Assembly (NCBI RefSeq): GCF_019649055.1
Contig: NW_026570419.1
Location: forward strand, 83,540 to 147,539
Reading direction: 5' to 3'
Source of the DNA: Paramacrobiotus metropolitanus
Lineage: Eukaryota; Tardigrada; Eutardigrada; Parachela; Macrobiotidae
DNA: 64,000 nucleotides
The notes under the pieces are model-generated. The model ran no database searches. It was given only the letters and a program-made list of their open reading frames with translations, and was not told where the DNA came from. Below are positions 35,164-46,706 of this stretch, in pieces. Position 1 is the first letter of the stretch, and every line of letters starts with the position of its first letter. The position numbers and the translations under genes were made by a program.

Positions 35164-38100
35164 ATGTCTGTCAGTCGTATTATATTCTCTATGCTAGTGG
35201 CCAGTGCGCACGCCCTGATTACCGGTGTCGACTGGGCGGATTTCGTTCTTAACGGCACGGTTGATGATGCCCAGTACTGTAGGCAGTATAAATACAATCC
35301 GGTGCTGTTTGTCGTCACCAAGACGTTCTCCCAAACGACGTTGACCATGGCCTTATTTTCTGTTCTGGTATTGCTGTATTTCTGGGGACAGCAGAGGTCA
35401 GTGTACATATATAGGCGTAACCGGGTATTTATTTCGATACACACTAAGCCTTCTATGTCAGATATCTATACTCGTGCTCGTAGTTATATTTTCGACAATT
35501 TTTTTATTATTGTTATGATTTCAAAAACCTTAGATCAGTGTACCGCGCCATACGACGTGATCTGCGTGGTGACAACGCAGCCGACTTCCCATCCGTTGTG
35601 TCACAGCGCCGCCGCCACCCCTGGCTTATGCTGGCGGCGACATTCATTCCCACGGCGATCCTGCTGTTGGCTATGATCCTGCTGGCCATTAGACCGGTCC
35701 TGGTCAATATGACTAACTTCACCGTTCAGCGGTACTTTATTTTCGACATACCCGCCGTGGCGATGGAAACCTGGGCCGCGGTCACGTTACTCATCAATTG
35801 TGCCATTGTCTGTGCCACCTTCACCGCCGTAGCAACGATCTTCTGTCATTTCAACCAGGCAGCACAGGGAATACTGGACGGTCTGCACAGGCTGTCCCCG
35901 CGTCTACCACGCATGTCGGCCGCCGACTTATTACCCGTGGTTAGCCGGTATGAAATGGACCTGCAAGCATTAGGTAGGGTACTCGTAGTAATCGTAAGTG
36001 CACTAAGTTTTCTCATATTTCGACCAGTTTGCGTATATATATACGTACTCGTACATAAGCGTTTAATAAATTGGTTGCCGGTAACTAGTACTACCAATAT
36101 GCGCGCTACTGTAGTAACCGCCCATTGCGTACGACAATACACTTGTAAGTACACAAATTATTATTATAGTCTGGTCTGTCTAGAGTACGTACGGTTTTTC
36201 TCTGGTTTAGTTTGATAACCTATAAAATCTGTGAAAGATCTAGAGAGCTTGCAAGTTGAATTTCGTTAACGATGTCTTTCACTAATAATTTACAGAAACG
36301 ATATTTTCTGGACACTTCTTTACACATAGATGTTTAGAATTTAGAATACGTGGGGGACCCATTGGTGAAAACGTACTAATACGCAATGACCAAAATATCA
36401 GAAAACTGAAGCATCAAGATTTTAACATGAACAATAACTTGCAACAAAAAAATCAAACCTTTTCAAAAAATATAACCGATTATAATTTTAATGATTCAAT
36501 CGCCAACTGAACTGGAAATCTTTTATTCAAAACCTTAAGCTTGAAACGCTTGAAACCAAACGAATGCCGCGAAATGTTTTTTTAATTTTTAGTTTTATTT
36601 CCAGTTAAATCAAAAATGATTTAACATTGTTTCATTGTGGACATTAATATTAGGCGCCTTAGAGGGAGAAATGGAGTCCTGTGTCGGCCTTCCGCTGTTG
36701 TCAATCTGCGCAGCCACCTTCTACTCGTTGGCGTCCACGGTGGCCCAGTTGATGATGGAGAGTGAAACAGCTCGCGAATCATTCTTCTGGGCGCATTTAG
36801 CCGTGCATAATTTATTACACCTGATAATGACCATTACCCTCATCATACTCGTGGATAGAGCGACTTCAAAGGTATGTGTGATTTTTAAAGCAGGAATGAT
36901 CGCAATCACAATAGCCATTTCTTTTATCAACTTGTATGTGGACGCTGTACAGTAGGCACTTACTGCCAGAGGCGTGCGTAATTGTGTACAATAAATAATA
37001 ATTATTATTTTCCCGCTTGCTTGTACGGCTAGCAAGTCGTCAGAAAGTAGGTACGTCATGGAAGTTAAACGGGAGAACAGGCTGTCACCAAGCCACGCCC
37101 CTCTGATCAGCTTAACATTATCATCCACGCGAGCCAAAACGGCGTGCCCGCTGTACGTACGGTCCACTGTAGTCATAGGCCATCTGGCGGGCCTGAGCGT
37201 ACTGCTGGTAGGCCGAATGGGGCTGGTCGTACATCCATTCCGGGGCGCCGTTTTCCTCTCCGTAATAGTTTCCCATTACCCCGTTGTTATAGACCATGAG
37301 CATGACGCACACGGCTAACGAGGCCATCCGCAGCAGCATTGCCATTGCTACGACTAAAAGGGTATCAACTACTGATAAATGATGATTTATTAAACGCAGT
37401 ACTATCCACTCAACTATCTGTATTAAGAAAAAGATCAATATTACGCGCGGCCTCCCCACAGTCTGGAGATCTCTCTAACCAAAAACTTTTAAAAAATTTG
37501 CGTATTTAATAATTTATGTTGCGTGTTGTATCCAGGCAAAATTTTTCAAAGTTTCAAGGTCATCTTGAAACTGGGTTGGATCGTTTGCGGCATCGTGCCG
37601 GCAGGATTCTGATCGGACGTATTCAAAAACAAAAGTCATGTGACGCAGTTCTGGACCACGGCCGATCTAACTGTGGTATCAGAATTTTTTAAAAGTTTTT
37701 GGTTAGAGAGATCTCGACTGTGGGGAGGCCGCGCGTAATCCTGATCATTTTCGTAATAAGATATTTAATAATATAATTATATTAGTCCAACATCATAATC
37801 CACCCGGCTGACGGCAGTAAGGGCTCATTACATACAGGCATCGCCTAGATCTGCTTCCGGCATTCCCCTTCCGACAGCTTCCGACATCCCCCTACATATA
37901 TGTGCGCATGTTTGTGTGTATGTAGGTGGTTGCCGCTTTTGTCTTGTAAAGTACAGTGATGTCATCGCTGGGATATCTTGACCTAATGCTTTTTTTCACA
38001 ATATTAATGTAATCAACCGACAATAACCGCACAGTCTAAACCATTGCCACCACTCCTTTATTCCACTTCCACAGAATGGAAACATTGTGAAGATATCCCG

Positions 38101-39016
38101 GCAAATGCTGGCAGATTCGATCCGGCTACGCCACGATGAGATGTACGGACCGGGCCAGCCAACGGATGACGAACAGGTGGCTATCAGACAGGTGTGTACT
38201 GATTTTTTCAATGTACCGGACATATTTATGTACTTGTTTTCACCGTAGCAGCCGCTGCTTTACTGGCACAAACTCACTACTAGTACGCGCCATAACAGAT
38301 CTAGAATGTCACAATGTAGGAGTCAAAAAGTTAACAATAAATCAGCTACGTAAAGCAATAATTACGCATTTTGCGCAGTACAAGCGCTTCTCTGTTCGAA
38401 GTGAGTCCTGGCAATGCGTGCGCACTGGACGTATACCTCTTGTACACTGTTTATTGATTTCACAAGTCTTTGATTCACTTTGATTGTGTTACAGAGAAGC
38501 AGCCCGGCAAAGAACAGCAGTGTCGCCGCCACCGGAGTGCCGTCGCGGCGTGGTACCGTCTCGGTCATGGAACGGGTAATGACGGCTGCCAAGTGGTATT
38601 GTCCTCAGCAGTTCTACGCGTTTCGGATGGTCACGGTCAAGCGCGTCATGATCTTCACTGTAAAACCAGACCAGCATGGATGCCAGTAAAGCAGTGTGTC
38701 ATTCCAGTGACAAATTGTTAATTATCGTTAATATGATATGTAGTATAAAGTCCGTCATGCATGGTGCGTATAGTAGTGACAGAATGACAGTATAGATACA
38801 TAACATAATATCTATAGACATTATTTTTTGACGCATATTGTGTAATCTACGATTCTCAGTAGTTAGTGATTTTGCAGATTCTCGATCAGCCTAGTCGTGC
38901 TAGCTGCTTTATTCTTTTGGGACCGGAGGGAGGGTTTCGCGGGAGGCGGCTGCCCGGGCCAGACCGGGAACCGGACAGCAGTCCAGTCTAGCAACACGAC
39001 AGCCACGGAATTATAA
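35164..39016 (+). CDS. Multi-pass receptor, gustatory-receptor-like
   Basis: Plus-strand exons 35164-35396, 35534-35973, 36654-36871, 38075-38191, 38495-38685 and 38878-39016, with junction phases 2, 1, 0, 0 and 2, encode 445 residues. Hydrophobic segments in order: IIFSMLVASAHALI, LTMALFSVLVLLYFW, WLMLAATFIPTAILLLAMIL, LLINCAIVCATFTAVATIF, LPLLSICAATFYSLAST, LHLIMTITLIILV and FSISLVVLAALFFW. A long loop follows segment 4. The arrangement, the position of the long inner loop and the late small exons recall invertebrate gustatory/odorant-receptor proteins, ligand-gated channels. The TYxxxxxQF motif typical of the last helix in insect receptors is not visible, so the family call is tentative. 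The reading frame is intact across all junctions, which supports a real gene. Confidence 0.65.
37121..37345 (-). CDS. Small secreted peptide nested antisense in receptor intron 3
   Basis: Minus-strand frame of 74 residues, ATG at 37345-37343, stop 37123-37121, wholly inside intron 3 (36872-38074) of the receptor-like gene. Residues 1 to about 27 form a signal peptide (AMLLRMASLAVCVMLMVY core). The rest is small, polar and Tyr/Gln-rich (ENGAPEWMYDQPHSAYQQYA), ending QRARRFGSRG with dibasic sites, as in neuropeptide or antimicrobial precursors. Upstream in the same frame lies a fold-back repeat arm, so the true 5' end is uncertain. It could be a chance frame, but the leader-like start and the absence of internal stops favour a real short gene. 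Confidence 0.4.
   Translation of the reverse strand: MAMLLRMASLAVCVMLMVYNNGVMGNYYGEENGAPEWMYDQPHSAYQQYAQARQMAYDYSGPYVQRARRFGSRG
37440..37739. repeat. Fold-back element with about 58-bp arms
   Basis: The left arm 37440-37499 (attacgcgcggcctccccac...) and right arm 37683-37739 (...gtggggaggccgcgcgtaat) are near-perfect reverse complements around about 183 bp. It lies in the receptor intron, immediately upstream of the nested peptide frame. Arm ends are GC-rich in an AT-rich intron. Probably a fold-back or MITE-type insertion. Confidence 0.85.
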
Positions 39017-39299
39017 TTTAATTCAACAAAGCATTTTATACCGCATACCCTTCGCGTTATATTAATCATACCTGTATATGTCACATTAACCACAGCTTTT
39101 TACAGTAGAAATGAAAATTAATATGATTGTTACTGGATTTTTTATTTGTGTCGGTTGACTGCAGAAAAACGTTTTATCATTTTTAGACGTTACAATAATT
39201 AAGGATGTTATAATATTTAATAAATAGCGAGCTTTTACAAGATGAAACTCGTAAAATCGGTTGACTCAGCCGACTGTACAGTCTGTACAGTCTGTACTT

Positions 39300-39854
39300 T
39301 TCGTAATATCCTGCAATAAGTCAACCAAAGGACGATGGGCGCGGCACCAAGAAATGAACAGTATTGCTAAAAATTGTTGCGAAAGCGCCGGTTTTCCCTG
39401 TCAACTAGAACCGACCGGCTTATCGAGCAAGGACGGAAAAAGACCCGACGGGATGACGCTGATTCCAGTCCGCCATGGCAAACCACTGGTGTGGGATGTA
39501 ACCAGTTGGTGCACGGTCGCAGACTCTCTTGTCACCGGCAGCTCGAGGAAAGCTGGATACGTGGCTCAGCTCGCAGAAAATGCCAAGCGCCGGACATATT
39601 CATTTGTGGAAAATGGAAACTTTTTTTATCCTTTAGTGATTGAGACGTTGGGAGTATTTGGCCCCGCTTTCAGTGAATTGTTGCATTTCATGGGCCGTAA
39701 AATTCGAGACTTAACTGGAGAAGCGCGTTCTACTGCTTTCATTAAGCAACGTTTTAGTCTCGCCGTTGTAAAAGGAAATGCTACGGCTGTTTTGAGCACG
39801 TTACCTTTTAACCCACGAGAAGATCGAGATTTTGGTTGCTTTTTTAATGTTTAA
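39300..39854 (+). mobile_element. Retroelement polyprotein C-terminus, best-preserved zone
   Basis: Plus-strand open frame ending at 39852-39854, homologous to the 51.1 kb copy. It reads SCNKSTKGRWARHQEMNSI, then GKRPDGMTLIPVRHGKPLVW followed by DVTSWCT, then VIETLGVFGPAF, GRKIRDLTGEARS and a final RFSLAVVKGNATAVLSTLP. I know this region as the downstream part of reverse-transcriptase polyproteins in many invertebrate genomes; the RPDG...WD residues suggest a nuclease-like fold. The 5' part, including the reverse transcriptase, is missing, typical of 5'-truncated non-LTR insertions. Its AT-rich tail (about 39850-39910, tagtgtaccggcgcttgcag) recurs at 45.3 and 60.6 kb. Confidence 0.7.
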
Positions 39855-39910
39855 ATTTTAACTATTAAGTAGTGTACCGGCGCTTGCAGTTATTGTTTTC
39901 GTAATATAGT

Positions 39911-41365
39911 TCGAACATGCATACCATCTAGCTCTGCGCAAGTTCTTTACGAGGCTTAATTGCAGCACATCGCGCTTCGCGCTCGGTACAAATTATATGC
40001 GACTGAGAGATTGCTAAAATGCGGTATTAAATGAGATAGAAATCATTCTCATCTCGACAGTTAAAATTCTACAACCTGTTGCTGTAATCCACAGTTTTGC
40101 GCAATGATACTTGCGGTCGCAACCTAATTTTCCGGTCATTGTGGGTTTCTTTCGTTTACTAAGTTCAGTATGTTTACGTGAGATTTCTCCTTAATCATTT
40201 GCTCTTCCGCGGGGCTATGCTTCCCAATACAACTGTTGGAACTTCAGCTTGTGAAATATTATGAGCTACTGTTCTGGCTTGAAACCTTGCTCAGCATAGC
40301 AATAAATCATTCAAGCGTGCTTCTCAGAAAATAATGGAGTATGTCATTAGTTTTACTTACATGTAAAGCTTGTTCACGGACATCACCACCATCCAATGGA
40401 TTCCCTTACAGCGGAAGGGAAATGTTGGATCTTGATTTTGGTGCCGTAATGAATCAAGCAGAAAACCAGCTGAAAAAAATAAAAACATTTTAGAATTATG
40501 ATCAATTATCTAACTACAGAAAAACTTGATAATCTCTGTATTTGTTGTATCAGATTTCTGGAGTACGCCGCTGCGGCATCATGGTGATAGCACTTAGGTA
40601 CGAGTACCACGATCGCGCGGAATGTAACCGTAATATGTAGGGGCAATTCAGTGAAAACGTGACATGACGCAAATTATTGTGACTGTTTAGCTTCATGGTT
40701 TTCTGCCCTTTTTTTGGATCGGCTCCTTAATTCGTCTTGTAATTATAATACTGATGAAATTGCCGTGCACGACGGCTTATCGGCAAGATAGGGAAAAGCT
40801 TACCGCCCACATGAGATTCAGCTTAGATACAGCAGCTGAGCTCGTCTTCTGTGCTCCGGTTACGTTCACTGAAAATTCAATAAGCGGGGAGATTTAAATC
40901 TGAAGGCATAGTTCGGCCTTACTTCTGGATTCTCGAAAATTATAATACTAGAAGACTGAAACTAAAGCCTTTTAAACCGTCACTCTATATTTATATACCC
41001 ACCTTATGGATCACTTTACGTGTAGTGTCAAAATCGCCATTTAATAAAATCTGAGAATTACCCGCATTTGGATTTCCGGTACCTGTGGCTGCAATACGAA
41101 GTTATTATAAGCACAAATAATTTATTAATATGCGTTCGAACAGCTATTTTGAGGGCATAATTCAGCAAGGCATTATTTTCAGTTATTTATCACTGACGCA
41201 ATAGTGCGTGCCCTGCGGCCGTAGGGGACGTAACTATTGTACCTGAAAAAAATTAAATGTTTGAGTTTTCAAGAACAGTTCTCAAATTTGTGAAAGCCCT
41301 AGCAGTAACAAAACGGCTAAAAATGAAAATTTACAGCATTAAGTAAAATGTCACCCAATTGGCTA
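39911..41365. other. Intergenic, no gene
   Basis: No exon or RNA gene recognised; all frames are broken by stops. Composition is like neighbouring spacer DNA. Confidence 0.4.
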
Positions 41366-41811
41366 AAGGGAAGTGACCCGGTACATGGTACCAAATTCGT
41401 GTACATGCACGAAAACTTTTACTTGCGCGGAGTCCCAAACACTTTTCTGTTTCGGTTTATGACATTCTGTAGCCAGAAGATTTGTATACACTGCCGTGAA
41501 AGCAGTTGGTGCGCGCAACATCCGGTTCGGGAGTTATGGCTGTTAGAAAATTCCAAAAACTTTGAATGCGTTCACTAGGTTTACCAAAAGTCTCATTATG
41601 TACCGATCTCCCTCAAATTTTGCACGTAAATCATAAATGCACATAACCATGAAGATCATTTTTACACCGATCGAGATTTCCATGATTTTTTTCAAATTTT
41701 AAAATGAATTTTAAAATTTTTGAAATTCATTTTAAAATTTGAAAAACATGCTAGAACTGTGGGTCGGTACATGTACACAAATTTGGCACCATGTACCGGG
41801 CCACTTCCCTT
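41366..41811. repeat. Fold-back element with internal AT palindrome
   Basis: The outer left arm (aagggaagtgacccggtaca, then tggtaccaaattcgtgtaca) pairs with the right arm ending 41811 (acaaatttggcaccatgtac, then cgggccacttccctt). A second, AT-rich palindrome occupies about 41693-41745 (ttcaaattttaaaatgaatt and complement). No coding sense. Confidence 0.75.
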
Positions 41812-43646
41812 AAGTTGTTAAGCTTCCCTGTACATTACTTCCCCCACTTTTAAGGGTTGTGTTCTTTCGTCCCTAATCCCGTTTAGCACTGGCTTTAGGT
41901 AAGATACAACCTTCCTCTTAACCAAGGTTGTAGTGACTAACGGGAGGCAAAAACTTTGGCTGCGGTTGGGGACCTCATTAATTTTATCTGGGTATTTGTA
42001 GACGTTACCCCCGGGAGAATTGGGGGCGTGCGCCAATGCGCCTCTCTCGGGGCCTACTCTGCTTTAACCGCAATCAAAGCTGTGTGCAACAGCGGAGAGC
42101 AACAGCTTTTTAGCTCTATAGGTAATATTACGACGTTTAGGTAACATTAGGTAACATTATTAGCTAACGTTTAGGTAACAATAGGTTTAGGTTTATTAGA
42201 AGCGGCTATTTTCATCACGTGACATTACCCTGATCATCATTAGAGCGATATTACAGTTAAGCGTCGGCAACCATTAGAAGCCGGTACTACATATGTACCT
42301 GCCAGTGTTAATAAGTGCTAGCAGATAATACACCGTATTCATGCAAGTCCATGGTGCGGTCCCGGTTGAATATCTCCTTCGATCACGACGAAGTCTAGTG
42401 CAATTGTCCAAACAAGCAGTGACGACACGATTATCTACGTACCAGAAGAGACCGAAATGCCGGAAGATATCAGTTCATGGTGAGAATTTGACGAAAGCTT
42501 CAACGAGGACGAAGGCTTCAACGAGTACGAAAGAACACGTTTCAAATGTTTACAATTGGTCGACTAAACTAGGTGTCAGAGGACCGTATTTTGCGATCCT
42601 GAGATATATGTCCGTGTTAATTATGCCTGCATCCATCACAAATTGTACGGCGCGCAGAAAAGTGGGAAGAGGCCGTTCCTAACTTCCTACATACCCGGCT
42701 GTAAACCGACATTGCAGCACGGACGAAAGAACAACGTTTCATTATTATTCTGACAACCGATCTCCGATACGAACACGGCATTAAGTAAGGTACGAGCGTC
42801 TCCATAATTATAAGTGCGCTGCTGTTAAACCCCAGATCAAGCAGCCATGCCACACAGAAAAAAATGACTTTTTAGATAAAAGAAATAAACCACCGGACCC
42901 ACGAACTTTTCCTTGGCTGCCACATGGTGTTATAACATTGTATAAGAACCAACAACAGCTTGTAAAGGAAGTCGAGTGGACGCGGCAAAAGAAAAATGAG
43001 ATGAATCTTTTTTGCAAAATCCGTTTAGCCTCCGGTTTGAGAGCACTTTCTTTTGCGCATTCAGGTACTTACATCTACAGATTTTTGTAGCGATTCAGTT
43101 TGTTCCATAACTAACGAAATCTTGTATAGAAATGCGACAAGACAACGAGCTCGATTGACAAAACTTGTGATCGAATGAGCTTATCAAATTTATATGCCTG
43201 CCCACTATTAGAAATCTTGCAGGTATAAAATAAATTCATCCAGACTGCTGCCATGTAAAATACGCAGGAAACCAGAATAAAAACTCCTTCGGAACGTTTC
43301 GCACGGAAACCTTACGTAGGAGCGGGATTGATTGGAAATAAATGCGGAAAAAATTAAATCTTTTGATTGCGTCTCTTTGCGAGTCAAAAATTCCAAAGGG
43401 AATCTGACATAAAAATGATAAAATCGACAACTGAGCAGGCAGGATCAGGCTAACCTTTAGCTTGTCATCTTTTCCCCGTTAGAGGATAGACAGATCCAAA
43501 AGCTGAGTGCAGACAGAATCATTCTGACCTTTCAGTAAGAGAGCTGAACACTATACTGTATATACTATATAGATAGACTACGTCTGCCATATATCATATA
43601 TATCTGTAGGCTTGCTGGTTTCAACCGTGCAGCGCCTACGTAAAAT
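41812..43646. other. Intergenic, no gene recognised
   Basis: A cluster of gtttaggtaaca repeats lies at about 42135-42195. Open frames near 41818-42144 and 42341-42682 have no domain, splice or start support. Confidence 0.4.
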
Positions 43647-44456
43647 TTAAATCTTACTAGTTTGGATCCCCATCGTGTTGCAGAGATCGCCAAAGCAGAA
43701 ACATGCTTGACCGCGGTAACCTTCTTGCGGGAAGGGTGCACACGACATATTATAAGGAGTTACAATCCTCTGCCCACATTCTTGAGTGTGGGTTTGGAAT
43801 TCTGTGGCTGCAATTCCACAGTATGTATGATAACTCACAAGCCAGACGACATCTGGGGTTTAAAAAATTTTAGCTTTAATTTAAAATTCAGGTCTGCTGG
43901 AAAAACATTGAAGTTGCTGGCTTTTTCACCTTATCCGGGTGGCAAAAAATTGAATTGACCCAGGAATCAAAATTCTGATAATCTACCATATAATTATCAC
44001 GTAGTGTTAAAAATGTAAGTATTGTCGCAATTTCGCTTGAAGTTTACGCTAGCAAATCATTGCGCCATTGTTAATTGCACTGTTGCATCTTTAAACATCA
44101 TACTGCAGTTTGAAAGTGTTGTGGTAGCGGTACTTACGGGTTGTATGTAATACGGTTCTATGAGCACAATTGTTGGTCATGGAACAATTTTTGGTGATGG
44201 TGTTAAGGCAATTTGTCCTGGACCGATTATAATCTTCAGGAAAGTTTCCGGACGCGTATTGGCATTGGTAACATTCAATGGCTTTTCCTACCATATTCAT
44301 CAAAAATTAAGTTGGCCTTTGGAAAAGTCGTGCAGGTGGTCAGATTCTGTTGCAGGCTTTTGAAACTGGCGTATTACACATTATTGTAGAAGTACCGATC
44401 TTATTGGTAGCGAAAACGAATGTGGCCAGTAAGACCAGTTTCCAATCCACTGTCAT
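43647..44456 (-). CDS. Complete three-exon Ly6/three-finger protein
   Basis: Minus-strand exons 44456-44396, 44287-44138 and 43807-43647 join in phase 1 at both junctions (372 nt, 123 residues). Exon 1 is a signal peptide (MTVDWKLVLLATFVFATNKI). Exon 2 opens the domain with AIECYQCQYASG and further cysteines (TNCL, KNCS, NNCAH). Exon 3 supplies ECGQ, MSCAP and the terminal ACFCFGDLCN signature, ending soon after it. There is no stalk or hydrophobic C-terminus, so the product should be a soluble secreted three-finger protein, unlike the anchored members in this window. The exon 1 donor (GTACTT) is weak, but the phase match and clean leader support it. Target unknown. Confidence 0.7.
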
Positions 44457-44859
44457 CTCGAGCAGGAGTTTCTGGTATCGCAAGAATGAAATTTACTATC
44501 CTGTCGTCTTAGTTCTTCATGGGAAGAACAATTTTAGCAAAGCAGGTGATTTTGCGGCTGGTCGGTTCGAAGCTATTACAATATACTTTTAACAAGCTGG
44601 AAATACCCAAGTAGTTTACAGCAATTATGCTTTTTAGAACACAGGCAAGTTTTATGGGAGTACTTAACAATCTTATCGGTTATTGCACCATTACATGAGT
44701 AAATGTATGAGAAGTATGAGAATCTGTGAGATTATTGCACCATTACATCAGAAAATGTTTTTTTACGCTGTAAAACTCTCAACAACAACAACAACGACAG
44801 CAATCATTACATCCTAGTTACCATAACATTCCATTTGACTAAAGTAGTACGGCAACGAC

Positions 44860-45150
44860 ACCGCGACATTTCGCCGAGGACAACCAGTCGCATGACCTTT
44901 GGTCGCAGACATTTCGCGGCAAGGTAATGTCGCCGCGCGACGTTTCGCCGCGGGACATTTAGTCGACATAACGCTTGACAGCATGCCGCGAGACATTTCG
45001 TCGCCGGGCCGTTAGACTTATTGAAAATGTCCGGAACAACTTAAAAAACTGAGAAAACCTAAGAAAAAATCCAAGAACCCAAAAGAAACTAACTAAGAAA
45101 ATATCGAAAAAATCAAGAAAGTGCGAAGACTAAGAACTATAAAGAAAAAC
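44860..45150. repeat. Degenerate GACATTTCGCCG repeats and AGAAAA-rich tract
   Basis: At about 44865-45005 the motif gacatttcgycg (or its cgacgtttcgccg variant) recurs five or more times at irregular spacing, mixed with tcgcatgacctttggtcg-like blocks. It is followed by an agaaaacctaagaaa tract like that in GPCR intron 3. The two repeat types appear to belong to one dispersed unit. Confidence 0.55.
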
Positions 45151-45299
45151 CGGGTGTTGCACAAGTGGACCTGGTCGACAGAAATTAAGCCATAAAACTG
45201 TATATCTGCAAGTGATCGAGCTTGTTTACATATATTATTTCTATACTTGGATATCTTTCATACTGTACAACCTCATGTGCACTGTGCACACAGTCATTT

Positions 45300-45653
45300 C
45301 ATCTATGTTTAGTTAATTAATTTTTAGTAGGCAACAGCCATCAGAATAACAAAAAATGCAAGCACGTGGGCACCTGCTTCACAGTTAAAATTTATACATT
45401 AAAAATTTAAACAACCACAATCTCGACCTATCGACCCGCGGGTTAAAAGGCAAAATACTTAACGCAGCAGAGGTATTGCCCACATTCGCTTAATGACAGC
45501 CAAACTTAAACGTTGCTTTATAAAAGCAACAGAATGCGCTTCTCCGGCTATTTCACGAATTTTTCGGCCCATAAAATGTACTCGTATGCTTCCGCTAATT
45601 AATTGCAATACAGAGTATATGCCGTAGCCCGACACTGAAATAATTATCAGCAA
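45300..45653 (-). mobile_element. Retroelement 3' end fragment, inverted
   Basis: On the minus strand the fragment reads VHFMGRKIREIAGEAHSVAF, then IKQRLSLAVIK, matching HFMGRKIRDLTGEARSTAFI and KQRFSLAVVK at 39.7 kb, and then becomes frameshifted. Its 3' tail (complement of about 45320-45430) matches the tail at 39.85-39.91 kb. It is 5'-truncated to about 60 codons. Confidence 0.75.
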
Positions 45654-46706
45654 TTACTGTTACCGGGAAGCAGGTACAGGTGCAGAATATACTTATAAAT
45701 GTACAAACGCCAGAATGGAAAGTGGCAAAGACGTTGCGGCGCTCCCCAGATCTAGAGTTGTCCGCTCAACAACAAAGTAAACGAGAACATTTGATTACGT
45801 TTATAACTCAAACCATTGTACTCCATACAATATATCATTTCTCTGATTATATCATACAGTTTGTTTTTCCAAACGACGTTGTGATCGCCGCGGCCAGACA
45901 TATGGCGGGCTGTGCTCAGTTTTGTGCACGTCTGGTGCAGCGTAATGGCATTATTACCAGCCGACCAGAAATCGCAGATGTATTTTTATATAAATGCATG
46001 TAGAGTTCTGTAAAGATGTATCACTGCGCAAAAGCTCATATAACCAACAGTTATCAAAAGCTGCAAAATTCGACTAAATCAAATTGCGACGTAGTTGTGT
46101 ACAAAGCTATTTTTTCCGTTTCGCACCGGCCACCACTTCATATACCCGGACTATACCTTGCAGCGCTGCATTTGCACCTACCGCATAAATTTGAAACCAT
46201 TGTACCAAAACAATAGTATAGGTTCACTGTATTAGTATTATGGTTATATGTCATGGAACGAACTTCAACTGGGCGAAAATTTCCTTGATATCGCGAGCAT
46301 TGTCAACTTTCACAAATAAAACACTTGCAGTAGCAAAATTAATACTGTACAACGAAAAAACTGTTAATGGAATCGGCTGTCCAGCGGTACCTGTCTACCA
46401 CACAACCACCCAGGGAAGGCATCTGCCATCCAGCAGCTCGCGTAACCGAACACCGAAGGCGGTCGAATGTACGCCACACACATCTGTCGAGAATGCAGAC
46501 TGCCAGTCAGTACCCAGTGGAAGAAAGTTGAAACTCTATCTGTGGAACTTTTTACAAACTTTAGTTCGAATAAGTTAATTCTCGAATTATTGACTGGCTG
46601 AGGCTGGTTTCAAATTCCTAGGAATCCCTGTTTCTTTTGCGTGAATTTCCCGCATGTTTGACGGATCCATCCGTGATAGCTCCCATCCACATCCATCTGA
46701 TCTCCA
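45654..46706. other. Intergenic, unexplained open frame at 45680-46003
   Basis: The plus-strand frame 45680-46003 (107 residues, with RPEIADVFLYKCM at its end) is open from an ATG but has no recognisable domain, signal peptide or splice sites. I do not call it as a gene. The rest is stop-rich and leads into the TMEM230 promoter. Confidence 0.35.

Noticed and set aside
45680-46003. 107-codon plus-strand frame
   Set aside because: Starts with ATG but shows no family, hydrophobic or repeat feature, and sits beside a retroelement fragment.
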